A stretch of DNA of 64,000 nt from Cololabis saira (Eukaryota > Chordata > Actinopteri > Beloniformes > Belonidae). Positions 33,966 to 44,715 of this stretch are shown one piece after another. The notes below the pieces were generated by a model that saw only the letters and a list, made by a program, of their open reading frames with translations, was not told the origin of the DNA and ran no database searches. Positions within the stretch are counted from its first letter, which is position 1, and each line of letters opens with the position of its first letter. Location of the stretch: assembly GCF_033807715.1 (NCBI RefSeq), contig NC_084596.1:38108958-38172957 (forward strand), written 5' to 3'. Both the position numbers and the translations under genes were made by a program.

Positions 33966-34375
33966 TCACCATATGAGACATATAGAGTAACCTCATATTA
34001 ACATTTACACTTGCATATTAAACTTTCACTGAAGTGAGAAAAGTTTGGCGGTGCATGAGCTAATGAGGCAATCAGCATGCAGCTTCCCACACCTGTTAGC
34101 TCCCCAAAACAGTCGTCAACTCACATGCAAGGCATGGAACTACTGTTACTAATCTCATTATTTTTGCTTAAAATGGAATAAAAGGGATATACTTTTTTAT
34201 CACTGGTATGCTACCAGGCCTTATATTGCAATGAAGTGGTAAGTGTTGGTCTTTCAGATGATAGGGTAATTATCAGCCACTGGTGTGTCGGTTATGACAC
34301 ATAAAAGCACATCTTTTGTATGTGTGAACGTTTTACGGAAGAGTATTAGAGCCATGGAGTAGAAACAATATTTGA
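33966..34375. other. No gene recognised
   Basis: No recognised coding or repeat structure. It lies within the presumed astn1 intron 1. Confidence 0.45.
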
Positions 34376-34692
34376 GGGGAAGATTTTTTTTAATGTGCAC
34401 TTCGAGAAAAAGTCAAAATAATAATAATAATGTCGAAATTTAGCCCTTTTTCTCAACATTTCAACTTTATTCACGAAATTTTGACTTTTTTCTCAACATT
34501 TCGACTTTTTTCTCGAAATTGTACTTCAACATTAATCTCGACATTTCAACTTTTTTCTCAACATTTCGACTTTTTTCTCAACATTTCGACTTTTTTCTCG
34601 AAATTGTACTTCAACATTAATCTCGACATTTCAACTTTTTTCTCGACATTTCGACTTTTTTTCTCGAAGTGCACAATGAAAAAAAAAAATCT
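34376..34692. repeat. Minisatellite-bearing inverted-repeat element
   Basis: The ends 'aatgtgcacttcgagaaaaa' and 'tttttctcgaagtgcacaat' are inverted repeats. Between them lie about a dozen imperfect units of 'ctcgacatttcgactttttt', some grouped into a longer unit with 'gaaattgtacttcaacatta'. Poly(A/T) lies at both margins. It begins about 200 bp inside the intron from the astn1 exon 1 donor. The repeat makes the spurious Phe/Ser/Thr-rich ORF here. Confidence 0.8.
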
Positions 34693-34886
34693 TAAATCTT
34701 AAATATTATTTTTATTTTTCTCCTGCCTGGCGCTAATCTCTTCCGTAACGTTTTAATTGCTCGTATATCTTTTATAAACCTGTGTAGTAGCCTGGCCTAA
34801 GCTAATGGGCAGATGCTGTGTGTAATAATAAAGACCGAGCGGGCTCTAATAGGCTCAATGAGCGGTAATTGAGGTTCATATGAAAC

Positions 34887-34892
34887 CCTCAC
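34887..34892 (-). promoter_or_regulatory. astn1: Splice donor of astn1 exon 1
   Basis: On the minus strand the exon ends ...GTCCTGG and the intron begins GTGAGG. Coding up to this point is 97 codons plus one base (phase 1). Confidence 0.85.
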
Positions 34893-35184
34893 CCAGGACA
34901 AAGAAGGGCAGCTCCGTGTTCTCCAGGTCGTCCACCACCACCACGTCCCCGGGGAAGTCGTTCCTGACGGAGAACAGCAGCTTGGGCTCGGAGGCCGACG
35001 GGCTGTGCATGATGCTCAGGTCGTTCTCCCGCAGGAACGGCAGCGCCGACACCGTCACGCTCTTCATCCTGCAGTCCGAGTCCTGGCTCTGGTCCTCGTC
35101 GCCGTTCAGACCCCGGACACAGCCGGGTCGGAGGGCCGAGAGCAGCCACGCCAGCCCCAGCAGCCGCATGTTGATGCTCGCCAT
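34893..35184 (-). CDS. astn1: Astrotactin 1, first coding exon (partial gene)
   Basis: This is the first coding exon of astrotactin 1, a vertebrate neuronal membrane glycoprotein that acts in glia-guided migration of young neurons. Its full protein has two membrane segments, EGF-like repeats, a MACPF domain and an FNIII domain. The exon gives about 97 residues: a signal peptide (hydrophobic '[11 protein letters not shown]', likely cut near 'CVRG'), a short acidic linker with '[10 protein letters not shown]', then a segment very close to mammalian ASTN1 as I remember it. That segment includes '[20 protein letters not shown]', '[13 protein letters not shown]' and '[13 protein letters not shown]'. 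ASTN2 differs clearly in the middle of this region, so the paralogue call is firm. The start ATG has G at +4 and a purine at -3; a second ATG lies five codons later. The exon ends in phase 1 at a GTGAGG donor. The following exon (expected to begin with the rest of a Glu codon) was not found, so the remaining exons lie beyond position 1 or were missed. The exon is GC-rich against an AT-rich surround. Confidence 0.93.
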
Positions 35185-35251
35185 CTCCGTCGCTGCGTTT
35201 CCTCCTCTCCTCCTCCTGAATCCCGCAGCCCGGCGGATGAGAGAGAGGCTG

Positions 35252-35413
35252 AAGCCTGAATTATGGTTCCGCGTTAAATCGACGCAGAGCTTACGCCGTA
35301 GGGTACGGCGAGAACTACGGCGTAGTTACGCGGCGACGCGTAGGGTACGTGCGAGTGCCCGCGACCCTACGCCGTAGGCTCTGCGTTGGTGTAACGCGGA
35401 AGCATAAATCAGC
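35252..35413. repeat. Palindromic 'ggttccgcg' MITE in the astn1 5' region
   Basis: The left arm 'aattatggttccgcgttaaa' with 'tcgacgcagagcttacgccg' pairs with the right arm 'cctacgccgtaggctctgcg', 'ttggtgtaacgcggaagcat', 'aaatcagc'. The centre 'gcggcgacgcg' is also CpG-rich. It begins only about 70 bp upstream of the astn1 start codon, so it may lie in the 5' UTR or core promoter. Confidence 0.78.
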
Positions 35414-35797
35414 GGCGGTACACCGGCGGGCTCTCACCGTGTGGGGAAACAAACGCCTCTTGTTTTCTCCTAATCAGTCACATGGTTTCTTGCCTCTTGC
35501 TGGGGATCCCGCTCAGGCAACTTGAAGTCTGGTATTCTTGGCATTATCATGATATATTGTTTTATAGTGTATTATTATGTTATGAGATCTCATGGGATGT
35601 TATATTATAGTATTATTATATTGGTATATATTATAGTATGGTGATATAAGTTTGTTATAATATTATAATATTATTATGTTATATTAGGATATTATTATAT
35701 TATTATAGTATTACATATATTACTCTATATTATTAAGTGCTATATTATATCACTTTATATGATAATTATCTATTTATTTATTTATTTTTCAAATTAA

Positions 35798-36278
35798 AGG
35801 GGACCTATTATGGCATGTAATACCTATTTTTAACAGGCCTTGAATGTCTTAAAAACAAGCTTTTGATTATTTTTGCTAAATAAATTAGAAATTCAGCCTC
35901 TGAGCCATGTTTTTATCATCCCATTCTCTAACCTCATTATCTATGCAGGATTCTGAGTGTGCGGGGCTATGATAATGAGGCACTGTGCTGATTGGCTGCC
36001 TGAATGACGCGATACACCGCTACGGAAAAATGGCGGAAGCTCCGGCCGGCGGAATTAGTTGTGGGCGGAGGCCAACCTATGTAAATCGCATTTTGGTTAT
36101 GTAACGACGGGAGCAGAATCTGAACGGCTCGTAGATCCACATCACACTGGACGGCTCATCCGGGCGGCTGTACAGACACTGCAGAATTTGGTTGCTTTCT
36201 GTGAGTTGGCAGGCTGAGGGGAGACCACTTTATATATGTTAAAGCAAGAAAAAACCTGTTTTTCATAATAGGTCCCCT
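35798..36278 (-). mobile_element. TTAA MITE, family 1, copy 2
   Basis: A 481-bp element with ends AGGGGACCTATTATG and CATAATAGGTCCCCT, flanked by TTAA (35794-35797 and 36279-36282). Relative to copy 1 it is inverted: 'cctatttttaacaggccttg' is at its left and 'gtggtctcccc' (as reverse complement) at its right. It carries 'ctgtgctgattggctgcctg', a region lost from copy 1 but kept in copy 3. Confidence 0.88.
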
Positions 36279-36316
36279 TTAATATTCTTAATTTATTTAT
36301 TTACGTTCATTATATT

Positions 36317-36319
<3 letters not shown>

Positions 36320-36401
<82 letters not shown>
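36320..36401. repeat. (CA)n microsatellite
   Basis: About 40 uninterrupted AC units inside the retroposed insert. Confidence 0.97.
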
Positions 36402-36402
<1 letters not shown>

Positions 36403-36689
36403 CTAGATACATATCATTGTAACTCGATGTTGTCTTTTGTTGTTGTTTGTACTGTATATCCACTCTCTGTATCTTGTATTTGCATTATGTCCACTTGGTG
36501 TAATAAAAAAAAAAAAAAAGTCACATGGTTTCTGTGGAAGCCGCGCTGGGCATTGACTTTGTGGCTGTGTTTTAATGCTGTTGACCCCCTTACTGTAATT
36601 GATCGATAAACTGTCTAAATGGTTCTGTAATGGCTGTACATAGATTATTAACAGCGTGCCCTGAGGGTAGCATCAACACACGCTTCATT

Positions 36690-37190
36690 AGTTTTCAGTT
36701 AACTGTTTGTCCCCTCAAACAAATTTGCACATCATCTCTTGAACCAAAATACATGCTGGATCTGTTAGTTCCTATGAAGCTCCCAGACCCCTGAGCTTCA
36801 TCTGGATCTGGTTTGTTGTGGTTCCAGAACCAGAACCAAGCAATGTGAGGCAGCGTTCAGTTATTCTGCTCCTCACCGGTGGAACAAACTTCCTGTAGAC
36901 CTGAGGTCTGCTGCAACTGTAGATCCTTTAAATCAGGCCTAAAAACATTACTGTTTACTGAAGCTAATCTTAAATTAAATACTTACCTGCTGTACTCTAC
37001 TGCCCTTACTTTTTTTACAACAACTTGTGCTTTTTATTATTTTACCTATTTTCTTATCATTTTATTTCATTTAATTTGTTATTTACTGTTTAATTGTGTC
37101 TTGCTGCTTTTAATGTTGATATAAAGCACTTTGAATGACCTGAATGACCTGTTGAATTGTGCTATACAAATAAACTTGCCTTGCCTTACA
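36690..37190 (+). mobile_element. LINE 3' end with CTTGC tail
   Basis: The remnant of an ORF2 C-terminus ('gttccagaaccagaaccaag', 'gcagcgttcagttattctgc', 'tcctcaccggtggaacaaac') is followed by a 3' UTR. The UTR ends 'gatataaagcactttgaatg', 'gtgctatacaaataaacttg', 'ccttgcctt', a short pentamer tail. The arrangement is typical of abundant fish non-LTR elements. Stops interrupt the coding trace and the 5' part is missing. Confidence 0.72.
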
Positions 37191-38499
37191 GGTAGCCCTG
37201 ATTGTCTTGGCTTACCTGGACCCTTTTATCTGGTGGACATTGGACTGGGTGTATATACAGTTTCTTACTTGATGGTTTAAAGGGACAATCTGACTGAATA
37301 CTCAGAGTACTGACAGTCTGTATTGTTCAAAATACATACAATCATGTAGCCTACATACAAAAGTTGATATGACCATATTTTAATCATGTGTTCTTTATTT
37401 ACAATCAGCTCTTCTTTACATTACACCATTGCTTCAGTCCATTTATGTTTTTGGTATTCACACGGTTCTTCATTTGGATTTAGGTCTGCACTTTGTCCAG
37501 GCCAAACCAAAATCTTGAATCTTTCATTTTTCTGTCCTTCTGACATTTTTTCACTGAAAAATGGATGGATAGATGGATGGATGGTCTCAACAGCACTAGG
37601 CACTGCCAGTGTTGTGTGAATGACGCACCCATTGTGCTTTGTTTCTTATTAGCTATTCATATGCAGCAAGTGTGTGTATTATTAATAGTGTCAGTAATGA
37701 CTACAGCAATGAAATATCCATTAATGTGAGCAATGTTTTTGTAGACAGTCATCCACTTTTATTTAAAAAAAACTGGATTAGATTGCTGGGAATTAAGTTA
37801 CATGACAGATCCATGTTGAATAAATAAATAAATAAATAAATGCGTATATTTCTGGATATAAAGAAATATTGGGTAAGAATATCTTTAAAGAAAAGTTAAT
37901 TTCATGCTTTTTTTCCTCACATGGTGTGCATATAAAAGAGTATAACTGGCGATGTGCCCGTTTATGTGAAACCAATACAGCCTAAAGGTATTAAAATGTT
38001 CTTTCAAATCTTGTAATTATTAGATATTTAAAGTAACAAATGATTACATATTTATTTTTTAAATCTGTGTAAAATGCTCACATCCATCCGTCTATTATCT
38101 ATACCCGCTTTTTCCTTTGCTCACATCATCTTCAATATTACATAAATCACTTCTTTGATTTTTGGCACAAACTATTTATCAATCAAAAATGTGTTGTTAA
38201 ATTGCTTTCTCCTGTCAGTAATTGCATAAGTTGTTAAGTTTTAGTTTTGAAACTGTTTTCACATTAAAAAGAATATTTCAACAATGAAATTGAATACAAA
38301 CATGGAGACAAATTCCGTTTAAGTCACACTGAGACTAACATTTGCAGAGGGCTTTCCGGCTCTAAATCCCTTGACTGCTTTGTTGACCACACAATTGCAA
38401 TTTGGATTTGGATGCAAAGCCGTAAGAAAAGAAGATTGCGTTTTCTGTGTCACCCCCGTCCATCCATTTAATATTTAAGCAGCTCTGTGGTCTCCTGTT
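37191..38499. other. No gene recognised; small tandem repeats
   Basis: A short (GGAT/ATGG)n tract lies at about 37560-37585 and an (AAAT)n tract at about 37818-37842. The phrase 'ccatccgtctattatctata' near 38090 resembles a common fish repeat fragment. Nothing coding is recognised. Confidence 0.5.
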
Positions 38500-39310
38500 G
38501 ACTGCCATTTCTCCCAGACTCTTTCTGTCCTCAGCAGAAACTATTTAAAAGTCCAAAATAGGGCAACACTCTGGATCAAAGCTTCAAATAAAATGTAGGA
38601 AAGAGGACTGGTCGCCTCTGCCCGCATAGAAATATTGAAAACTGAACATTGATGATATAAAAGAAGTAGAACAATTTGGACATGTATTCATAATTCATGA
38701 GGAGTTGTTTAGTCTCCAAAACAATGCTGGAAGAAATGTGAGTGCTTTTCAAAAACTAAGAATAATATACTGTTTTTCTCTAAAGGTTTTTCTTCTGGAC
38801 CTTTTTGTATTTATTTTTTTATTTTTTGAGTTTCATGCTGCTCTTGGACAGTAGAAATGTACCATTTTGACAGGAAGTTTGAAGGCAGAATGAAACGTTT
38901 CTGCTATATTGCCTTGAGGCATGAGTGAAACTTCTAAGATTGGAATATTTTCATGCTATATATGTCAGATTCAAAGGAAATGACATTTTTGCAAAGTAAA
39001 ATACAGGTGTGTTGCAGTGGTTTTCTTCATATACCAAGAAATCTGAAGCAAAGATCATTTACCCAAAACAATATTAAAAATTGCAAAATAAAACTCACAC
39101 ATGAGGTTTCCCTTGTTGACATAGTCCCAAATGTATATCAATCAGAGGGCAAAAATTGCTTTTATTAAATACGTGTTATTGTTATTTTTTTTGGCTTTGT
39201 ATTAATTTACCTAAATTGGAATGAATTGAACTGTGTTTTTTTTAGATAACATTGGTCGTGATTTGTCGCTACAGAAATAAAGCTGAACTGAAGTAAATTG
39301 AATGAAATGA
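38500..39310 (+). mobile_element. Decayed LINE 3' region
   Basis: A short frame near 38640-38770 reads 'KLNIDDIKEVEQFGHVF', like the L-N-I-x-x-I-x-D-I motif of LINE C-termini. The stretch ends 'cgtgatttgtcgctacagaa', 'ataaagctgaactgaa', like a common 3' UTR ending. No continuous coding remains. Confidence 0.42.
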
Positions 39311-42300
39311 ATAAATGTCTTTATGATATAATTCAGTGACTAGATGGCTGGAAGAAAAAGGTTTGCTTTTCACCCTCTTTAACCAAGGAAGTATCTGTAG
39401 AATTTAACACCCTGATTCCTTAAAGAACAAAAAAAATTCTTAAGCACTTACAAGAATAAACATACATAAGCCATCAACATCCTGGACAAATGCAAGATAA
39501 AAGATGTACAGTTACAATACATTTTTAAAGACTTTATACTTTTTATTCTTATTTTATTATTTTGCATATCTGCACTTTTTACTTGTTGTTTTTTACTTTA
39601 ATGTTTTGCACTGAGCACAGGAGATGCTCTACAATTTTGTTATACAATGTATAATGATCATAAAAGACATTCAATACAATTCAATTCAATTCTGTTGAAT
39701 CACATCAATGGCAATGTTAATGGCAGCTGAAAACTTTCAAAAAGGGCTCAGTCATATCAACCTCATTGTATAATTCTGTTTTACTTTGTGTTACAATTTT
39801 ACTTAGCTTCTCAGAGATACAGTATTTCAGGCTTTTCGGTCCTTGGTCTGGCTTAGTAAAGGGAACAAGAAGTATTTCTAAACTCTCCAGAGTGTCTGTT
39901 GTCTTTAGAGTCCAAGGTTTGGTCATAATTAATATGCAATCTTTTTTTTCTCAAGTGGAAAAGTCAAAGAAATATCTGCAGCTTATGAAAGCAACTGTAC
40001 CGTCCTGACTTCAGGAGGGAGTTAATTCTGCCAACAGCCTCGGCCAAGCGAGGGTCCATAGAGTAATGGCACAGTCGTCATCCAGAAATAGAGGTGTGCA
40101 ATAAACACACTGGAGATTACTGCTCCTGAACCGAGGATGACAACCACCAATTGTTGATGTGGAACCGGCAGTTCCTGGGGAAAAGTCCTTTATTAATTAT
40201 AGAAAAGGCTACAATAATTTTACACTACATGTATACTATACACTATACTATGCATATTTTATTTGATTTGCATGACATAAAAAGGCATTTAAACAGTAAA
40301 GTGGATTTTTGATCTGCAACTCTGCATGGGCAAATGAAAACAACTCAGAGTTGCCATGCTGTATCCTAAATTTCAGATGTCAAACTAAAAACTAGTCACT
40401 GTTTTCCCTGACTTTGTCTGTAATCAAGTATGGATCCACAATGCCTGAATTCCTAAAATACCATAAGCCAATTTTCAACGTGTGTTCTACCTATTTAAGA
40501 GTAAAACTATCTTTCATTGACTTCAACTTATTTGCCAGTTACTTGTTTTGCTTTTTTCACCACTGCAATGATATTCCCCATGTCTTTCCATGTAATTTAT
40601 GGCTAGTAATTAACAGAGAAAACACACCAGATTTAATGTAGCCTGGATTCTACAATAGACAAAAAAGATTGTTGCAATTGTGACTGTGGGTGTGACAGAG
40701 TACCGAAAGAGATGGACACTAGATAATGAACGTAAGTGCAAACAGATTTGTAGTGTGCATGCATGTGATCGCAAGCAAAGCAGAGATGAAATTGTGCAGG
40801 CACAAGTTCTGAGTCTCTGCATATAATCAAAAGCAGGGAAAATTGTGAAGGGATGAGGAGGTGGTGGCAGAGGAAAGACCGTCAGCGACAGTTGAGATAC
40901 ATAAAACGTCAGAGCACGTTGTGAGAAGAAGAGAGCACATACATCAGGAGCTGAGACTAGCAGGTGCTGCCGGGGAGGGCAGGCTGAGAGCCTCGTCAAG
41001 AGAAAGAACTCACTGTTTAATCTTGAGACTCTTACTGCTGCCAAACTAGCCTGGGTTTGGCCTGTTATATAGCTTGTTCTGTGATCAGAAGCAAACAGAT
41101 TCATCTTTTCATTTCACTTGCCCCTCACCCTCTGCGTGGGCAGCAAAGTTGATTACAGCCAGGAAAAGGCCTTTGTCGTCATGCTGCTGGAGCTTTAACA
41201 GCTGGTTCGAATTATGCTGCAGCAGATACAGCTATAACCTCTTCAAACGCTGGGCATGTGATGTAAACATGCCACCTCAGACAAATGGGGCTAGATTAAG
41301 CAGAGCCTTTTAACACCTTGCTGTGGGATGGAAAAACCCAAAAATTGTTGGTGATGTGATTCTGTGCATACCCATGTCTTTTATCATTTGTGCTCATGTA
41401 CCTCTGCAGTCAAAATCCCTGCCTCAAAGTTGTTTGTCACCCAGCTATTATTCTTTTTTGGTTATGTCAAGTAAAATAAAATAAAAAGTGGTCGGTCTTT
41501 GCTACTCTAAAGTCATGGAAGTCTCCCAGTAGTCCTTTACTTTTGGGTTATATAGGGGATTCAGTAAAAATACCAGAAGGACCAAACTGTAATATGAATC
41601 AGACAGTGTGACAGTACATAAATCTACTCCTTGAAAATCGCATCACTGGTCTCATCACATTGCAACAGCTGTGACAATCATAGCAATCCATGAAGAGAAC
41701 AGCTTAACAGATGGAAAGGGACTGTATTGTGAGAGCAATGTGACCTGAACATAGTGCTGCAAACCTGCAGCCAAAGGCAAATGCTGTGGGTTTGATTTGA
41801 TTCGTATGGAAGAAATACATTTTTTAAAACTTCCGGCAGCTACGTAAGGAGAAATCCCCCCAATTTTTTTATCTAGATAATATCAATTTTAATAATAAGC
41901 AAAGTAATTTATGATGTTTGCACCAAAATGCAATATACATTTATGATGTTAAAAGCTAATCAGAAAAAATAGGTTAAATGTGATTAAATGTAATCTGATT
42001 TTCATCTAATTCAAAATAACTGACAAAAATAATATATAAACAATTACGTAGAAACAACTTTAATTATGTGTTAGATGAGTACACCCATGACACATTCAGA
42101 GCACTAGACAAAAGATTAAGCAAATCAAATACTAAATACATCAACAGAAGCTAATTGGTGTCAGTAGTTTGACTGCCTGGAGTCCAGTTTACAAAATTAA
42201 TTTGTACAGGTGGCTGCAGAGGTATTTTGATTGACAAAACACACCCTCACATTTTAAGTGTTCTGTTGATAAGAAGCATCTGCTAATCTGAATGATGCCT

Positions 42301-42589
42301 CGCTTAAAGGGACATATGAAAGTAGACATGTGATCTGCATAAAGCTGCAATGGTTTAAAAATTAATCTCAATATGCCGAAACTTCCATTAGACATCAGAC
42401 AAATGGTCTATAAATAGAGGCAGTTTAGGACTGTAGCCATTTGTACAAGTGGCAGGCAGGATACAGTATCTAAAAACACAAAACACAGTCTTCATTGAGG
42501 GTAAATAGCTCGTGGGTAATGGCTAAAAGTCTGAAGATATCATTGGAACTGGTGAACATCTCTATTTATGACAGATAAGGGCACTTTAC
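39311..42589. other. No gene recognised; possible retroposon tail near 39.6 kb
   Basis: The segment about 39530-39690 ('ttgcactgagcacaggagat', 'gctctacaattttgttatac', then 'tacaattcaattcaattc') may be a LINE 3' end. The remaining ORFs, including the minus-strand one at 40610-41104, show no domain. Confidence 0.45.
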
Positions 42590-43100
42590 TTAATATGCAC
42601 TTTACTTTGGTAATCTTCAGCAAAAAGAGTACAGCTTACCAACATTAAAACATCCTCCCCGTGATAATGTATGTTGTAGGGAGCATCATGATTTGGATCT
42701 ATTGAGTTCCTCGAGACCTGAACCACTTGCCATCATCAAGAGGAAAATACATTCCTATGTTTACCAAAATATCCTAAAGAATATTGTCAGGGTGGCTTTC
42801 TACCATCTGAAGCTTACCAGAAGTTGGGTAATGCAGCAAGACAATGACATAAATCACTGAAGTAAATCCACCACAAAATGGCTTCAGAAAAATACCTACC
42901 TTTTGGAATGACCCAGCAGAATCCAGACATATGGAGATGCTGGTATACTTGACTTCAACAGAACAATCCACACCAAACATTGTACAAATGTGTCTAAGAT
43001 GAAACAGTTCTGTAGAGCAGAGTGGTCATAAAATTACCTTTAACATCACGGAGGTCTGATCCAGAACCAGATAAAGATACCTAAAGCACTTAGAAGGAGG
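42590..43100 (+). pseudogene. Tc1-like transposase relic
   Basis: The nucleotide sequence follows the second half of a Tc1 transposase: 'gagcatcatgatttggatct' (the G-G-x-x-M-x-W region), 'cttgccatcatcaagaggaa', 'ttgggtaatgcagcaagaca', 'atgac' (the M-Q-Q-D-N-D catalytic segment), 'gaagtaaatccaccacaaaa', 'tggcttcag', 'ttggaatgacccagcagaat' (W-x-x-x-S-x-x-P region), 'cacaccaaacat' and 'agatgaaacagttctgtaga'. These sit in the expected order, but stops and frameshifts prevent translation as one protein. The family's DDE active site would span this part. Neither terminal repeat was found. It is a different Tc1 lineage from the relic at 25030. Confidence 0.72.
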
Positions 43101-43158
43101 TCTGACAGCTAAAAATGTCAAAGATCCCTTTAAGTTCCCCCAGCACAGTCAATGTTTA

Positions 43159-43590
43159 GGCTGCGTCCCAATTGACCCCCTCGCCCTCGTTTTCTTCACT
43201 CCCCCTAACTTTTGCGGGTTCCCGTGAGGGTAGTGGTGTCCCAATTCCTCTTTTCACCTAGGGGGAGGGGGCATATCGAGGGCGAGGGGCTGAGGATAAC
43301 CCCTTCAAATCGAGGGTTTTCACATGCTGACTTCGCGAGCGAGGGGGTATGAAAATATCCCAGAATGCTTTTCGTCGTCATTTGCGGACTGAATCCAAAA
43401 AAAAACATGGCGGACATTTCTTATTTTTTTTGTGAATAAAATCAATATTTTGAGTTAGTTTCTGCATAAAAATGCGTTTTGATTACATTTCCTGTGACAA
43501 ACCTATATTTTACTTTCATAATATTCACTCAGTGAATGTACATAATCCCTTTTTTGTCTGTTGTTCGCTAAGAATCGCGCCGGAGTAAAG
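43159..43590. mobile_element. Possible DNA-transposon end (ggctgcgtcccaatt)
   Basis: The start 'ggctgcgtcccaattgaccc' followed by mirrored 'ccctcgccctcg' and 'cgagggcgaggggctgagg' resembles fish MITEs that begin with 'ggctgcgtcccaattc'. No matching right end was found. Confidence 0.4.
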
Positions 43591-43990
43591 GCTGAGCTAC
43601 GCCGTAGGTTATGTAACCTACGCCGTAGGCTACGTAACCTACGCCATAGGCTCTGCGTCGATTTGACTCGCCGACCGAAGGACAACAGGCAGACTCGTCT
43701 CAGAGAAATAGAGAGAAATAATCCTGTGACTCGTCAGATTTGTTTTGGATGTTTCTGATATAATAGTTTTCAGAAACCACAAAGTAATCCAGCTGTTATC
43801 TGGGTAATTTACACACTTTCAGATAAATTTGCCGAAGATCACGCCAGAATAAAGGTATTTATGGTTCCGCGTTACACCAACGCAGAGCCTACGATGTAGG
43901 TTACGTAACCTACGCCGTAAGCTCTGCGTCGATGTACGCGGCGACGCGCGCTGTACGCCGTAGGCTCTGCGTAGATTTAACGCGGACCCA
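43590..43990. repeat. Cluster of 'tacgccgtaggctctgcgtc' palindromic repeats
   Basis: Two related blocks (about 43590-43675 and 43858-43990) are made of 'gcctacgatgtaggttacgt', 'aacctacgccgtaggct' and 'ctgcgtcgatttgac'-like units. Each block is internally palindromic. The second starts with the family end 'tttatggttccgcgttacac'. They belong to the same family as 6928-7039. Confidence 0.7.
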
Positions 43991-44336
43991 AGCTCCAGAG
44001 CCGGCAGAACTCTTTAATTTCTTAAAGGGGACCTATTATGAAAAACAAGTTTTTTCTTGTTTTAACATATATAAAGTGGTCTCCCCTCACCCTGCCAGCA
44101 CAGGGGAGACGAAATCCCATGAATTTCTGCAAGGTCTGTGACCCCCGCCCGACAGAATCCCCCAGTGTCACGTGATTTTTTTTGAGCCGATTAGAATCTG
44201 CGCCTAGGGGGACGTCACCCGAGGCGCAGAGGTTCAGCCTCCGCTGCTGAAACCACGCCCACAACCAGCTCAGCCAGCCGGAGCGTCCGCCATTGTTTAG
44301 AAGCGGTGGCTGTTTGAACAGCGAGGGAGAGTAGAA

Positions 44337-44715
44337 ATGAGGTTTTGCATCGACATTTACCCTCATAAAAGGATCAGATCCCACAGCACGGACCCGGCAA
44401 CTGCACACGAGTCAGCGGTAAGTTCCGTTTTTTTTAATGTTATTTGTATGATCTTTGCATGGGCTAAGTATTTAGCTTAGCTCCGGAGCCCCGGCGCCGC
44501 ATACGGAGCGGACCGTCGAGGAGCCCCGGGTTCGGAGCTCCAAACCCGGAGCTCCGAGCCCGGAGATCCGAACCCGGGGGCTCCGGGGGGCCGGCTCCCC
44601 CGGAGCCAGCGGCTCAATACCGTAATACATTTTTCTTCTGTTGTTTCAGATCTTCCAAGCACCTGGAGCTGTTCACATTCAGAAGACGCGTGGTCCTTCC
44701 TTGAGCCAGCAATAG
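44337..44715 (+). CDS. Putative two-exon mini-ORF inside the TTAA element
   Basis: This is a hypothetical gene and I do not recognise the product. An ATG at 44337 opens 27 codons (beginning 'MRFCIDIYPHKRIRSHS') and runs straight into a consensus donor GTAAGT at 44418. A 232-base interval follows and ends in a T-rich tract plus TTTCAG (44644-44649). The frame then resumes in phase 0 for 21 more codons (with 'IFQAPGAVHIQKTRGPSLSQ') to a TAG at 44713-44715. An AATAAA lies about 30 bases later (44744-44749), followed by a GT/T-rich stretch. Joined, it would give 48 residues, basic and without an obvious domain. Donor, acceptor, frame and polyadenylation signal in the right order suggest a real transcript; short copies of the family lack it. 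It could instead be the first and last exons of a larger lost transposase, or captured host exons. Confidence 0.4.
44480..44612. repeat. GC-rich block of inverted 'ggagctccgaacccgg' units
   Basis: Repeated 'ccggagc', 'cggagctccgagcccgga' and 'gatccgaacccgggggctcc' motifs occur in both orientations. The block is almost free of A/T, lies in the putative intron and could form strong secondary structure. Confidence 0.75.

Larger units (their letters stand above)
35491..36518 (+). mobile_element. Retroposed insert with poly(A) and 15-bp direct repeats
   Basis: The insert is flanked by perfect 15-bp direct repeats AGTCACATGGTTTCT (35476-35490 and 36519-36533) and ends in about 15 A residues after 'ggtgtaat'. 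These are the marks of target-primed reverse transcription by L1-type machinery. The body is AT-rich (35530-35760) and I cannot name the parent. It later received a TTAA MITE (35798-36278) and contains a long CA tract. Confidence 0.75.

Noticed and set aside
34430..34702. CRISPR-like regular repeats
   Set aside because: The units are imperfect, contiguous and without unique spacers, are bounded by inverted repeats, and sit in eukaryotic DNA. It is a minisatellite in a mobile element.
1..34892. Further astn1 exons and the intronic microRNA mir-488 known from mammals
   Set aside because: I looked for an exon with the expected W-R-Q-Q-W region and for the mir-488 arms on the minus strand and saw neither. 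By-eye search is not decisive.
34880..35377. 165-codon plus-strand ORF
   Set aside because: It lies antisense to astn1 exon 1 and extends into a palindromic MITE. It is open because the exon is GC-rich, and no domain was seen.
40610..41104. 164-codon minus-strand ORF
   Set aside because: Cys/Ser/Leu-rich with no motif, flanked by non-coding sequence and without splice or promoter support. Probably chance.
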